Assembly (NCBI GenBank): GCA_026119855.1 | Contig: JAOWBW010000086.1 | Coordinates: 1,640,407 to 1,704,406, forward strand | Direction of reading: 5' to 3' | DNA length: 64,000 bases | DNA from: Campanula takesimana | Lineage: Eukaryota > Streptophyta > Magnoliopsida > Asterales > Campanulaceae | Shown: one piece after another, positions 1-10,859 of the stretch | Layout: every line of letters starts with the position of its first letter | How positions within the stretch are numbered: position 1 is the first letter of the stretch | Position numbers and translations under genes: made by a program | The notes under the pieces: model-generated | Told to the model about the DNA's origin: nothing | The model's input: the letters and a program-made list of their open reading frames with translations, nothing else | Databases searched by the model: none

Positions 1-95
1 TGACATGTAGACCCACTTTCCATTTTAGGATTTTGACTCTTAAAATGGGACGCCGTTTTAGAAAAAAATTGACTCTTAAAATGGGACGGAGGGAG
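1..95. mobile_element. Right end of a truncated Stowaway-like MITE
   Basis: The segment ends in GGGACGGAGGGAG followed by TA, the terminal repeat and target dinucleotide of the MITE family seen many times in this window. A related internal copy of the same motif (AATGGGACGCCG) lies about 40 bases upstream. The left terminus lies outside the window or is lost. Confidence 0.6.
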
Positions 96-342
96 TATGT
101 ATTTTAGAAAAAAGGGAATGCCAAAAGGTTATCAAAAAAATAGTTCAATGCAGACACTTACAAGTGACAACGAAGCCAATGACGAGTTCTGTAAACATTT
201 TTTCAGCAAAGTTTTAGAATCAATCACGGACTACGAAAAAAAAGTATACTGAGTTGTATAGTTTATCAATTGGTGCACTGCAAGTCATTTTCCTTAATAC
301 GGAGCTCCCTTTTCTCCCTCTCTTGTCTCTAGTTTAGTACTT

Positions 343-505
343 ATTCCGTCCCATAATAACTGTCACACTTTCATTTTGGTTTTGTCCCGATGTAAGTGTC
401 GTGTTTCTAAATATGGAAATAATCTTAGTGCAGCTTATCATGTTACCAGCTATATACAGAAAAAGCGGGGCATACTCCTTTAAAATATTGACAAGTCATG
501 GGACG
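343..505. mobile_element. Degenerate Stowaway-like MITE
   Basis: Starts near ATTCCGTCCCATAATAACTG and ends near ACAAGTCATGGGACG. The interior (TGTCACACTTTCATTTTGG) resembles the better-preserved element at 58505-58692 in the kinase gene, so the two probably belong to one subfamily. Terminal repeats are decayed and the exact ends are uncertain. Confidence 0.45.
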
Positions 506-1772
506 TTTATTATGTGATAGATGGATTACAATACAATTTTAAGAAATAAACCAACTTTCCCAACAAAAAAAAAAAAGCTTATGGATTGTAACTCCTCAAC
601 TCATTTCCTTGAAATAACTCGTTACCTTGAAATGAGCTCCTCTGTCTCCCTCTCTAGTCTCTAATTAAGTCAACTGAAAATTAGGTAACAAAATTTGTTC
701 AAATTTTCATTTGTTATCCAGACTTACAAAAGCTAAATGTATCCCGTGAAAATGACTCACACAAGTTACTGTATACAGAACCTTCAAAATATCCTGGTGT
801 AAGAGTTCTCACCAAGAAATTTTGTTAGCTAAATTTGCTTTCTTTTCTCATTGAGTTATAGGTACGTAACAATATATACAATCACCTTGGGCACGCAGTG
901 ATAGGAGTTACAGCAGGAGATGGTAGGAGAATCACAATCAAATTGGCAATGTAGTAAAAAAAATTGCTTGGGAGGGTGTGCACTTACAAAAGTAGACTGA
1001 TATACGAAAATCAACACAAAGGTTAGAAATAGGGGAGACAAATATTAACTTGGTTGGGCAATTAAAATGAATACTAGTGCAGGTGCGAACTGGTATTTTT
1101 GAAAGTACTTGGGTGACAAGTCCAAGTTATAGGGCAAAGGTTGATTAGTAATATGAGATATAATGCATAATAATATTGCTAATCTTTTACTATCTAATGT
1201 TGAACAGTTGGGTACAATGTAACTTCCCATCGGACTACGACTTAAAAGAGCTATGTGGCATTTTTTCCTTGAATTTACCATGATGGCAAAAGTCTACCAC
1301 ATTCCACATGGGAATTTCTCTTTGAGTCTCAATACTCTTTGTAATCAAGAAATTGAGAAAATTATATTCGTACCATTAATGCGTCCAATGCCCACATATT
1401 GAAAGTTTGACTAAGGGTTATTTCTTGCATTCCCTCCACACAGTACTGTCTTCATCTGTCTCCCCTTTTACTCGATATTTTTCATTGATAATTTGCTAAT
1501 TTGCGAAGCTCTCTGTAATGTCTTTGGGTTTAGATTTACCTTCCATTAGCAATATGAGTCATCCATTTTTGCATACCGTCTTCTCTTAATTTTCTTTATC
1601 TTATTAAAGATGAGTTTTCCTTGTCTTGTGTTATAGGGTAAATTATTAAAACCTATCCCATGAAGTTTGACCCAACGTAGTTTCTTACAACAGTAACACC
1701 AGAGCCAGTGCTTCTTGGGGTATCATATGTTTCTTTTAGTCGGAATAATTTGGTCTTTAAACTTGCGACATA
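506..1772. other. Intergenic, no gene recognised; likely RLP24 upstream region
   Basis: AT-rich DNA with only short chance reading frames on the minus strand. No TE similarity was recognised. The part after about 1300 precedes the RLP24 start and may hold its promoter and a 5' UTR exon, because a good splice acceptor (TTTCGCTTGCAG, ending near 2183) lies just upstream of the start codon. No TATA box was assigned. Confidence 0.4.
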
Positions 1773-2055
1773 CTCCCTCCGTCCCAGCTCACTTGACACT
1801 TATTTCCATTTTGGTCCGTCTCCCAACTCACTTGACACTTCCCAAAATAGCTTACTTTTTATAATTTTATATTCACTTTACCCCACCACTCATTCTCTCT
1901 CTTCATTTTCCACCACTCAATTCATTCAACCAACCTACTATTTACCCCACTCATTCTCTCTCTTCATTTTCAACCACACATTATCCTTATTTTATTCTTT
2001 TTCCTTAGTTCTTGTGCCCACCTCTTGGGTGTCAAGTGAAGTGGGACGGAGGGAG
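1773..2055. mobile_element. Stowaway-like MITE, 283 bp
   Basis: Terminal repeats CTCCCTCCGTCCCAGCTCAC and GAAGTGGGACGGAGGGAG are inverted and flanked by TA on both sides. The repeat continues inward (CTCACTTGACACTT against GTGTCAAGTGAAGT). It sits upstream of RLP24, possibly within a 5' UTR intron. Confidence 0.85.
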
Positions 2056-2215
2056 TATATATTCAGTGATTCAAAACTTTTATGTCCAAGTGTTTTTGTT
2101 TTCTTATTCATTTTCTCTGTGCTCGTGCATTTTTGAGTCTTTTATGTCCATTTACATGGTAATTTACTAATTTTCGCTTGCAGGAAGCAGGGGTCATTTG
2201 TGAGATAAAGTAGCA

Positions 2216-3345
2216 ATGAGGTTGGAGAAATGCTACTTCTGTTCATCCACTGTATATCCCGGGCATGGTATTCAGTTTGTCAGGAATGATGCAAAGGTAG
2301 ACGTTTCCCTTTACTTTCTCTACCTTGGTTATTACTTCCTCCGTCCCGGAAAGATAGTCCCACTTACCATTTTTGTTTGTCCCATAAAGATCGTCCCATT
2401 TCTATAATTGGGGGGGGGGGGGTTAATTTCGTTGAACTTTCATAATTGTCTTTGTGATAACTAATGGTGGGAGGTGAGAAATAGATAGGGTGAGGAAATA
2501 ATGAAAGACAAAGGAAGAAGAGTGGAGGATAGTGATGGAAATGAATTGGTTTGTTAATATCTTTGAATAGTCAAAGGGGACTAGCATTATGGGACGGAGG
2601 GAGTAGTTGTTTATCGGACGATCTTGACTTCATTTCTTTACATGGCAGATCTTCAGATTTTGTAGATCGAAATGTCACAAGAACTTCAAAATGAAGAGGA
2701 ATCCTCGTAAGGTTAAATGGACCAAGACTTGCCGCCGGTTACATGGAAAAGACATGACTCAGGTATCTTAATCTCCCTTTTTATCTTTTCCATAATCTAT
2801 TAATGTCTGATGTGTATGTTTTCACACATTCCTTTGGTTTGACAAAAATTAAATCTTCAAGGACTCGACATTTGAGTTTGAGCGGAAGCGAAATAGGCCA
2901 GAGAGGTACGATAGGATTCTGGCTGAGAATACCCTGAAAGCTATTAAGAAGATTGACAAAGTCAGAGTTGATAGAGAGAAAAGGCACCATAAAAAGAGGT
3001 CCGTCCATCTGTCTGTTTTCCACTTTCAGCTACTCCCTCCGTCCCAATATGATGTCCAAATACTATCTTTGATCAAGAGCAAATTTTAGACATTCATTTT
3101 GGGACGGAGGTAGTATTATGTATGGTGTTTCATACTTTTAACAATTGCTAAATGGTTGTTAAATTGGGTTTAGGATGGAGGGAGTTAAAGCCAAGGACCA
3201 AAAGGAGGCTAAAGAAACACTGAGAGATGGTATCGATATGATCATAGCTCCTGTTGCCTTCCTACAGGATCCATCTTTCACGCTTCCGAAGAACAAGGTC
3301 AAGGTTCCACAAAACAAGCCAGAAGAAAATCGTATGGAAGAGTGA
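2216..3345 (+). CDS. RLP24: Ribosome biogenesis protein RLP24 (eL24-like), 4 exons
   Basis: Exons read at 2216-2296, 2649-2762, 2862-2998 and 3174-3345; every intron is GT-AG and the phases join to 504 nt, 167 residues plus TGA. The N-terminus has the L24e zinc-finger cysteines C6, C9, C32 and C36, in MRLEKCYFCSSTVYPGHG and FRFCRSKCHK. A basic stretch (KMKRNPRKVKWTKTCRR) and the FERKRNRPERYDR motif follow; the C-terminus ends MEE. Length and motif order match eukaryotic RLP24 rather than ribosomal protein eL24. Known role of the family: a nucleolar pre-60S factor that occupies the eL24 site, recruits the AAA-ATPase Drg1/AFG2 and is exchanged for eL24 in the cytoplasm. Introns 1 and 3 are largely made of MITEs. 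The open frame is intact with no frameshift, so the gene is probably functional. A splice acceptor about 30 bases before the ATG suggests a 5' UTR intron. Confidence 0.93.
2335..2603. mobile_element. Stowaway-like MITE in RLP24 intron 1
   Basis: Ends CTTCCTCCGTCCCGGAAAGA and CATTATGGGACGGAGGGAG, with flanking TA on both sides. It makes up 269 of the 352 intron bases, so the ancestral intron was about 80 bp. Its interior (AGATAGTCCCACTTACC, then a poly-G run, then GACTAGCATTATGGG) matches the family of the element at 57848-58109. Confidence 0.85.
3033..3113. mobile_element. Short Stowaway-like MITE in RLP24 intron 3
   Basis: An 81-bp element with ends CTCCCTCCGTCCCAATATGA and TTTTGGGACGGAGGTAG and flanking TA. 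It is about half of the 175-bp intron and lies between the donor at 2999 and the acceptor at 3173. Confidence 0.8.
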
Positions 3346-3517
3346 ACCTGATGCACGCAGATACGGTAGCTCTATTATTTTATCTATTACATTTTTTTTG
3401 TTTAGACCCCCCACCCCACCCCACCCCCACTACTTGCGACATGGGTATTTTTTTTTTTTTTTTTTTCTCCCTAAAAAGTTTTCATTATTTTAAAACCTCC
3501 AAGTAAGAAGACCAATA

Positions 3518-3676
3518 CTCCCTCCGTCCCAAAATGATTTTCTCGTTTGACTATTCAAACTTTTTAAGGATATGAACACTTGCTTTTCTAGCCATGTTTT
3601 GTTTATGCACTTGGTGAAGAACATTTTGGGACAATGAAAAATGACAAATGAGAAGATCATTTTGGAACGGAGGGAG
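3518..3676. mobile_element. Stowaway-like MITE downstream of RLP24
   Basis: Ends CTCCCTCCGTCCCAAAATGA and CATTTTGGAACGGAGGGAG are inverted repeats, with TA on both sides. It lies about 170 bp past the RLP24 stop codon, probably in or just beyond the 3' UTR. Confidence 0.85.
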
Positions 3677-5205
3677 TATTATTTTATAGACTATATGCAT
3701 GTGCATGTATTGTTCATAAGTGCCTTTCTTAAACTTTTGTTTTCCCCCCAACAATTATGCTTGCTTTTTTTTTTTTTTTTTTTTGAATTTATTAGTTCCA
3801 TCCAAAAGTCTATAAATAATGTTCATGTGACATACTACTGAACTTTGAGTTATTACTCCAACACTCTCTATTCTTGGGCTTCACAATTTTACAGTTTTAT
3901 TGAGTTAAATAAGTCAACATCAATCGGTGTTTGGTCAAACTTCAACTCGTGTATATTATAGAAAATAAAATAAATTTATATTTCGAATTGTCCTATGGCT
4001 TCTGGTGCCTAAGAATTTGGGATAATAATTGTTAGATTGCTTTGAAGTCCGACTCTAATAATCAGATAAGATGTAATCTCACGTCGAGTGATTAAAAAAT
4101 TGCATTTGCACCGTATCAAATTGAATTATTAAAATAATCAAAACATTTCGCTCAACGTGAACCATTGAAATTAGGATCATTAAGTCGGAATGTTGTGCTG
4201 TCTCCATGAAATACCTCACCGGATTTGGGTTATGCTGTCCGTTTGCATACATTTGGGTTGTATTTTTAATTATTCATTTTATTTTATTTTTCCGGTAAAA
4301 TGTAACACGAGCATCAAAGGATGTAATTAATGATACTATAAAACACAATTCATCTACTATAAAAGTTGAATTCTGTACCGTCGGTCAGCCCCTCGGATCC
4401 AACCCCAACCATGCCCAATCCACAAACATTCGAAAAGGCACTTCACTTTTTTACATTTCCTTGCCATATATTTCATCATAGCTTTAGCTCTTAAATTGAT
4501 TTATCGATTCAATTTAGTGGTCAAGATTGTAACATGTTAATTAGACTCATTTTTACAGTAAGTAGCTAGCTAGATATTAAAATCTGCTAATGTTACTCCT
4601 ACACTGAACATTAACGACCCAAAGTAATTAACAAAACTAAAACATAACGCCACTAACGGGCGGGTTAGTACGATATAAGAAAGAAAAGTAGAGGCAACAC
4701 AACGACTACTCCCATGGTGAGCCCCCGGCTGGTGGATCAGGCTCAGACCCTGGAATGGGTATGTTGAATTGGTTCGACGTGGAAAGCCAGTGCCATCAGT
4801 AACCTTTGCAGAATTTCAGCTGCTGTTGATATTATAACTGCATTGTAAGCAAATTAACCAAAGACAGCTCAGTTTAACATTGCTGCTGCCACTTTGGAAA
4901 CGTTGAAGGATTTTTGCGAGAGAGATTTTCATTTGTTGAGGTGTCTCTTTAATTTGTTCTAGGTTTAGAACTTTTTATTATTTTTTAATTTTTTTTAGGT
5001 TCTCCACTTATTATTTTTTGGTCTTGTATTCAAACAAGGGTTTTTCTTTTGAAATTTTTCTTGCAGGTGTCGTCTTGCTGAGTTTTTTACTTTGTTTCTA
5101 TATTTATTTTATGTTTTTAATCTGTTTCTAGTTCTATTTGTTTGGTACATAATTGTTAATTGAACATGCAAATGAAAGTAAGTACATTTGTGGTCGTGCT
5201 TTATA
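3677..5205. other. Intergenic, no gene recognised
   Basis: AT-rich DNA with a 20-base poly-T run near 3770. A slightly GC-richer patch at 4710-4800 could encode a glycine/proline-rich stretch but has no start, splice sites or recognisable family. No TE termini were seen. Confidence 0.4.
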
Positions 5206-5485
5206 CTTCCTCCGTCCCAGTTTAAGGTTCTTACTTTCTTTTTTGGTATGTCCTAGTATATGGTTCTTAGTTACTTTATTCCTTAAATGGCAAAGGATGA
5301 TTCTTGTCCTCATAAAGTTCATATATTACAAAAAAAAAATCACTTACCCATCTACTTTTCACTCACTTGCTTTATGAATGGACAATTATATTCTCCACAC
5401 ACTACTTTTTTTTACTCAAATTTGCCTTGGTTTCTTAATAAGCGTGTAAAGTCAAACTAAGAACTTTAATCTGGGACGGAGGGAG
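5206..5485. mobile_element. Stowaway-like MITE, 280 bp
   Basis: Ends CTTCCTCCGTCCCAGTTTAA and TTTAATCTGGGACGGAGGGAG are inverted, with flanking TA. The repeat extends inward (AAGGTTCTTAC against CTAAGAAC). Confidence 0.85.
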
Positions 5486-5974
5486 TAGATATCTAATAAC
5501 AAGATTCCTACAGAAGCAAATGATAAACACTACACAAGGAATGGTTATCGAGTTAGGAGTATTCACAATTTTGACCTCGATGTTTCTCTTTGATGAGTTT
5601 AGGGTTCAAAATCAATAAATTTTGTCATGTTAGGATTATTCGATGGAATCTATAGAAAATTTTGTTAAGACATCATTTACGTTGCTCATGCGACTTAACT
5701 AATGTTACTTGGAGTATAATTACCAATTTACCCATAATTCTTAGACTTTACATTGACAAATCCCAACATTATACCCCAATTTAAAAACACCTCCAAAGTT
5801 TATACCCCAATTTGGTAGTGCCCCCAAACTTAGGAGAAATAATGATTTTTTCGGTGTCAACTCTACAAATATTCGTCGCGCCCATTCTGGTTTTTCTGTT
5901 GTCCGCAGGTTCACCTTGAAAATTGTTTAGATTTTCGGATCACGATAGCATATCTGAAATTCTATTGCACGTCA
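5486..5974. other. Intergenic, nothing recognised
   Basis: AT-rich sequence without coding potential. It lies between a MITE and a LINE fragment and may include the decayed upstream part of that LINE. Confidence 0.35.
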
Positions 5975-6310
5975 ATTAGGCGTCCACTATTTTATGGCAA
6001 TGGGTGTTGGGTCGTGAAACAATGTCACGTTCATAATATGAATGTGGCGGAGCTGCGTATGGTGTGGATGTGTGGGAAAATAAGAAAGGATCATTTAAAG
6101 AATGGGGTGATTAGAGGGAAAGTATGGGTTGCACCCATTGAAGATAAAATGAGAGAATCGCATGAGGTGGTTTTTCATGTGAGACGGAGACCAAATGATG
6201 CACCTGTTCAAGGCCTGAATGGTGGAGAATCGATAAGATGGCGAGGGGTAGGGAAAGGCCTAAGAAAACATGTGGATGAGAGGGTTTGATTTATTTATTT
6301 ATTTATTTAT
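5975..6310 (+). pseudogene. 3' end of an RTE-type non-LTR retrotransposon (LINE)
   Basis: The plus-strand frame encodes a peptide with the hallmark of the C-terminal end of plant RTE-clade reverse transcriptases: NVAELRMVWMCGKIRKD, VWVAPIEDKMRES and VRRRPNDAPV. In intact copies these read as an 'AEMRMLRWM.G.TR' motif, a 'GVAPIEDKMRE' motif and a 'GHV.RRP.DAPV' motif. The fragment is broken by small indels (loss of the RWFG part) and ends at TGA near 6288. It is followed at once by a TTTA microsatellite (6289-6310), the kind of simple-sequence tail RTE elements leave. The 5' part, including the RT catalytic core, is absent, as usual for a 5'-truncated insertion. Confidence 0.75.
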
Positions 6311-7392
6311 TACTATTTCATTTTTCTATAATTTTTTTTCCCTTTTCCAAAAATTCTTCTCACCTATTTTTTCTTTTAAATTTCTTCTAATGTTTTTATA
6401 ATTTTAAATTCCAGAAACTTTTTTTTCCTTTTTTCCCAACTCTTTTGTTTGAAGATCTCATATGTCCATATTAGCCGAGCTCAGTAACACATATAGCATG
6501 CTATCAGAATAACCGTAGTATTTACGGACCAAATTCAATATCAAATCAATTATCCAATTGGACCGAACAATCGAAATACGTATCAATAAAATGGAGTACT
6601 ACGATAAGACAGTTATAAAGGAAAGTGACATGGAATTAATACTGCGTAGTCTCCCTTACCTCAAAATGCTAAAATGTAGTGATCACCAAATAAATCAAAA
6701 GGACCGATCTTGAACTAAACAACTCACTGCTTAAGCTTCTGACTACATATATTTTCACTCTTTTATCTCTCGGCTTTTGACTCTTGGTAGAAGGCCCTCT
6801 TACTAAATATCAAAGGCTATAGTATTTATACCACATAAATTTGAGGTGAGTCACCAACTAAACAACAATTAACTAACACCTCCTAGTACGCCATGCAAGG
6901 CCACGTGATGGGAAAACTTGCTGGCAAACATGAAATGATCAACTAAATCAATGGGTCCCACTTTGTCCAAGTTATTTCCATAAATTATTCCGTCCCATAT
7001 CTTTTTTTTTCTTTTTCTCGATCCATCTCAAACGTCGTGCTTAATTTTTGGGATGTTACAATCCCCGTACACTCCCATTTGGTAACAACAAGTATGAAAC
7101 GGAAGGAGTATACTTTTAAGTCCAAGAACCACTGAATCATTTTAGATTTATAATTAATGCACATGAGTGACTTGACGAATCAAAGATCAGCAATATAGTG
7201 GCATAAAAGTACTAGATGAAAAATTGGGTTGTTGTGCAAGAAAATCTAGGATAAAGTTAAACTAAAAGTTCCAGCTTCAAGATATTTCATAAGGAAGTGG
7301 TATTTCGTTAGGACAACTTTAGGGTTTAAAAATTGGTTAATCACTAGTAATGATGTATGGACCTACTCACCTCAAGAGAAGAGAGATGCAGG
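6311..7392. other. Intergenic with one degenerate MITE
   Basis: No gene was seen. At 6988-7108 a decayed Stowaway-like MITE is visible, with ends ATTCCGTCCCATATC and GAAACGGAAGGAG. The rest is AT-rich and unassigned. Confidence 0.45.
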
Positions 7393-8600
7393 TGATGAAG
7401 AAAATTTCCCTCTAATTAAATTAATCTAGCAAGTATACTAGTCACCGATACAGTAGTATGCAAAAGCAAGAGTCGAATTGAAAGATTAACAAGAATAAAA
7501 CCAAAACAGTAAAGTAAATAACTAATGGTCTTGTTTTTTATTTATTTATAACTACTAAAGCAATAATTAAAATTAAACTAAGAAAACAAATAAAATCAAA
7601 GATTAAATCAAGATTAAAGAATAGATTCACGAATTGGTTTCACAACTACTTTCACTTTATGATATGGTCATAATAACAAGATCAATCTAATTCTTGGGTC
7701 CGTTCACTACGGTAAGAGTTGAGACAGTTTGGTGTGCAATTTGCAACCCTATTAAATCAATAGCATAGAGATCAAATATTTGTTACTACCAACCCATAAA
7801 TCTAAATATTTAGTTGCTCATATTCATAAAAACAAGAACAAGAAAATTACATCAAAGCATGAAATTGAATTGATGAGATCTTTTATACAATCTTGAATCC
7901 TTGAATAAAGTATGCATACATAAAATAGCCTAAAGTGTTATATTTATAATAGGGATAAAGAGGTGTCAAAATTAGGAAAACCCTATGATTCATTGTTGAA
8001 AAAAGAGAAACAGAAGCTGCTGACCGGAATTCCCAAAAGTCCTTAGAATTTTCATAATTCGAAAAAAGCCTTCCAAAATTCCAAAAAGGTCTTTTTAAAA
8101 TTTCATAAAGTCCCTAAACATTTGGTAAATTACTGAACAACCCTCCAAAATATGAGAAATTTCTAAAAGGCCCCTAAAAATTCCCTTAAGGTCCTTGAGG
8201 GTGTGAGGCCGCACACTTTTATGTTTGCTGCCTCACATTGTGGTTTTCAGCTTTTGCTTTCTTCTGTCTTGAGTATGCTACCTCTCACATGGGAGTGTGC
8301 TGGCGCACACATTAATTTTGCTTCCAACTGTTTTGGTCCCAGATTTCCAAGCGGCCTCTCACTTTTATGTGTGCTGCCCACACTTCTGTTGTACGGTTAA
8401 TTCGCTGATTTGTACATTTTTTTGCGTAAACTTTCATAGGCTATAACTTCTTCACACGAGCTCCGATTTGGACGTGCCAACTATCGTTGGAAATCTCTTG
8501 ACAAGTACTATCCAATGGTCTCTATTTCTCAGCGGTCACATCAATTTATCTTTATTATCTGGTCCGTTCTTTATCTTTCCTTTTCGCATTTAACCCCCAT
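7393..8600. repeat. LTR-like repeat, relative of the solo LTR at 44522
   Basis: The start TGATGAAGAAAATTTCCC parallels the start of solo LTR C at 44522 (TGATGGAGAAAAATCCC). Both continue with a 'CAAG.ATAC.AGT' stretch, an AAATAACTA/AAACTAA-rich part, a segment on a 'TTCACAACTA.CTTCACT' theme and a 'TTGCAACCCTATTA' theme. The 3' part holds CTATAACTTCTTCACACGAG and CTCCGATTTGG, wording common in plant gypsy LTRs. The right end could not be fixed and no target duplication was found. Probably a solo or truncated LTR. Confidence 0.45.
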
Positions 8601-9179
8601 AAATCCGTGTTGGTAGACTAAATCGCAAACCTACAAATTAAACCTGGACTAGGCTCTAATAATGTAGCTAGGGTAAGTCCAGAATCGATCCACGAAAAAC
8701 AGTTACTTATTTACGTAATTGTCACTTGACAAGATTGTTTGATTTTAATTAATATAATAAAAAAGAAATAAACTAATTGAGCAAACACAATAATTAAAAA
8801 GAACTTCAGATTTGAAATTATTCCCGCCTTTTTATTCAAATATCATGGGTACATCTTTTCACTTTTTATCCTATTCACTTGATCACGAGATTATTGCAAT
8901 TTTTGTTCTTCTTTCAGATAGTTAAAAGTAGTTACACACTCACTAGAAACCCTAATAATAAATAAATCTAGTTGAAACAATCAATTAATTAGTTGAACGA
9001 TCTAATAAATAGATAATCAATAAACAACTATTTAATTAATAATACATAGAAACACTATTCTATAACTATATATAATAATCGACTATTTACAATTACTATG
9101 GCACATACATAAATTATGAGATGCTATGGTGAATTTTATATACTGGCACAATAAATAGAAAATTCTAGCACAAATCAAT
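8601..9179. repeat. Second LTR-like fragment, AT-rich
   Basis: It begins around GTGTTGGTAGACTAAATCGC and contains GGTAAGTCCAGAATCGATCC, resembling the 'GGGTCGAACCACAGAG' region of solo LTR C (near 44597). Probably the head of another LTR of the same broad class. Boundaries are undefined and no coding sequence is present. Confidence 0.3.
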
Positions 9180-9415
9180 TACACAGAGCAAATAGGTTAA
9201 TCTTGTCTATAAACCCTAGCAATAGATCTAAATTAAGCACACAAGTAATGTTAGTAAATCAAACCCAAGAGATAGCAGATAATAATGAACGCAAATCAAC
9301 AAGTAAGAACACAGATTTTACGTGGTTCACCAACAACCTATGGGTACATCCACGGGCAAAGAAACATATATTATTATGGCGGAGAAACAATTACAAGAAG
9401 ATGATCACACTAATC
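9180..9415 (-). repeat. Left part of copia A's 3' LTR, split by element B
   Basis: Contains TTTACGTGGTTCACCAAC and ATCCACGGGCAAAG, a phrase typical of Tork-like copia LTRs. It stops at the TAATC target duplication of B (9411-9415) and should continue at 43684 on the far side of B. The LTR's outer end was not located. Confidence 0.45.
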
Positions 9416-10852
9416 TGTTGGGTTTCGGAGTAACATGCACAGCGGAATTAAGCATTTAAATTCAAAGCCTATAGATCCATTCATATGATTAAGTCAAATA
9501 CAACATAATGAATACTAGAATACTAACCCTTGAAGCTTTGATTTTGCAACCTTGAATTCGATGGAGGCTTGAAAGCTTGATCACGAACATAGCAAGAATC
9601 ACGAACTTTGAAGATAATAAGTTTCACCCTCTAGCGGTATCCACACCACGAACGAATATCAAGAACACTTGATCTTGGTTGCTAGACCAAATCATGAAAC
9701 ACGCTTTCATGATGTATAGAACTTATATGGAATTATTGTGTGTGTGATATTCTTGTTCTTCAATCTAGGGATTTCTTAGAACAAGAAAATCATCCTCTCA
9801 AACCCTTGGAGGCACTCAATAATGATACAATATCAATTAGGTTAATACCTTGTAAAGAGATAGGTTTTTATACTTATTAACCTAAACTTTTTAGGAGAAA
9901 TATGCCAAAAACCCGTCAAATCGAATTAGAAAAACCCAGCCCGAAATCCACTATGCCCGATCGGGTCAAGGAAGTTCCCGGTCGGATCCTTTGCCTGCTG
10001 GAACCAATTTCTGTTTTTCTTAAATTCGATTTTTCGCTCTTTTACGCAATTCCCAATTTTAGCCCTTTTGTAAATTCGTTCTTTTGTGTGTGACCCTCTA
10101 GGATTACACTAAGTTGGCAATGGGCTCAAACATGAACCCATAGATATGATTAGGTTCTAGCAAAACCATCATACCTACCCAAATAGTGTAACTAGATACA
10201 AGTTCGCATTCCTTTAGAACATGTCACAATCCTTTTGTCCACGATGTCATTGAACACAAGTCATGGTCAACAAGTCAACTTGTTTTGTTCAATACTTTCT
10301 CAATTTCGAATATGTTGATAATCCAAATGACATTGATCCAATCAATCCATTTGAGTTTGCCCAAAACATTTCATCAACATCATTTTACGAGGGGCCAAGC
10401 TTGACATCTCTCGAAAGGGACAAATCCATTTAGCTTTTTATTCTTCCCTACGTGAATCCGATTATGCCAATCATACCCTTTATAACTACCTGGTTAAAGG
10501 TAGCGTTTGAATATGTCAAACATAATCTTCATCAAGTGGAAGACTATATAACTTCATGTCTAAGGATTCAAATGACATAACTAATATGAGATTTATATAT
10601 GACATTGACCATGACATAAATCTCATTACCGCGGGTCATGTCCAGTGCCTTGTTCCAAACAAGTACCCATAAATCTAACATGATCATCCCATGATCATTT
10701 AGCCTTTATACTAGTGCTTAACAAGCTCTAGGTACGGAGATTATTATAAGCAAACATGAGCAACAATAATAATCTAAACATCTCTTTATCATCATGAATA
10801 AATGATAACTTATACAACGTTTAACAAACGTGCCTAGGGCACTACACCAACA
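9416..10852 (-). repeat. 3' LTR of copia B
   Basis: A 1437-bp LTR with ends TGTTGGGTTTCGGAG and CACTACACCAACA. It aligns along its length with 41635-43678 apart from the 560-bp insertion there and a 22-bp duplication (GGTCAAGGAAGTT-type) present only in the other copy. The many substitutions and small indels between the two LTRs mark B as an old insertion compared with F. Confidence 0.9.
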
Positions 10853-10859
10853 ATCTCCC

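Noticed and set aside
4710..4800. Possible exon rich in Gly and Pro
   Set aside because: No splice sites, start or partner exon could be found, and no family was recognised.
6014..6289. A small novel protein gene
   Set aside because: The residues match the C-terminal end of RTE-type LINE reverse transcriptases and a microsatellite tail follows.
8203..8400. 65-residue frame rich in Leu and Phe
   Set aside because: Lies inside an LTR-like repeat, has no homology recognised, and ends by chance.
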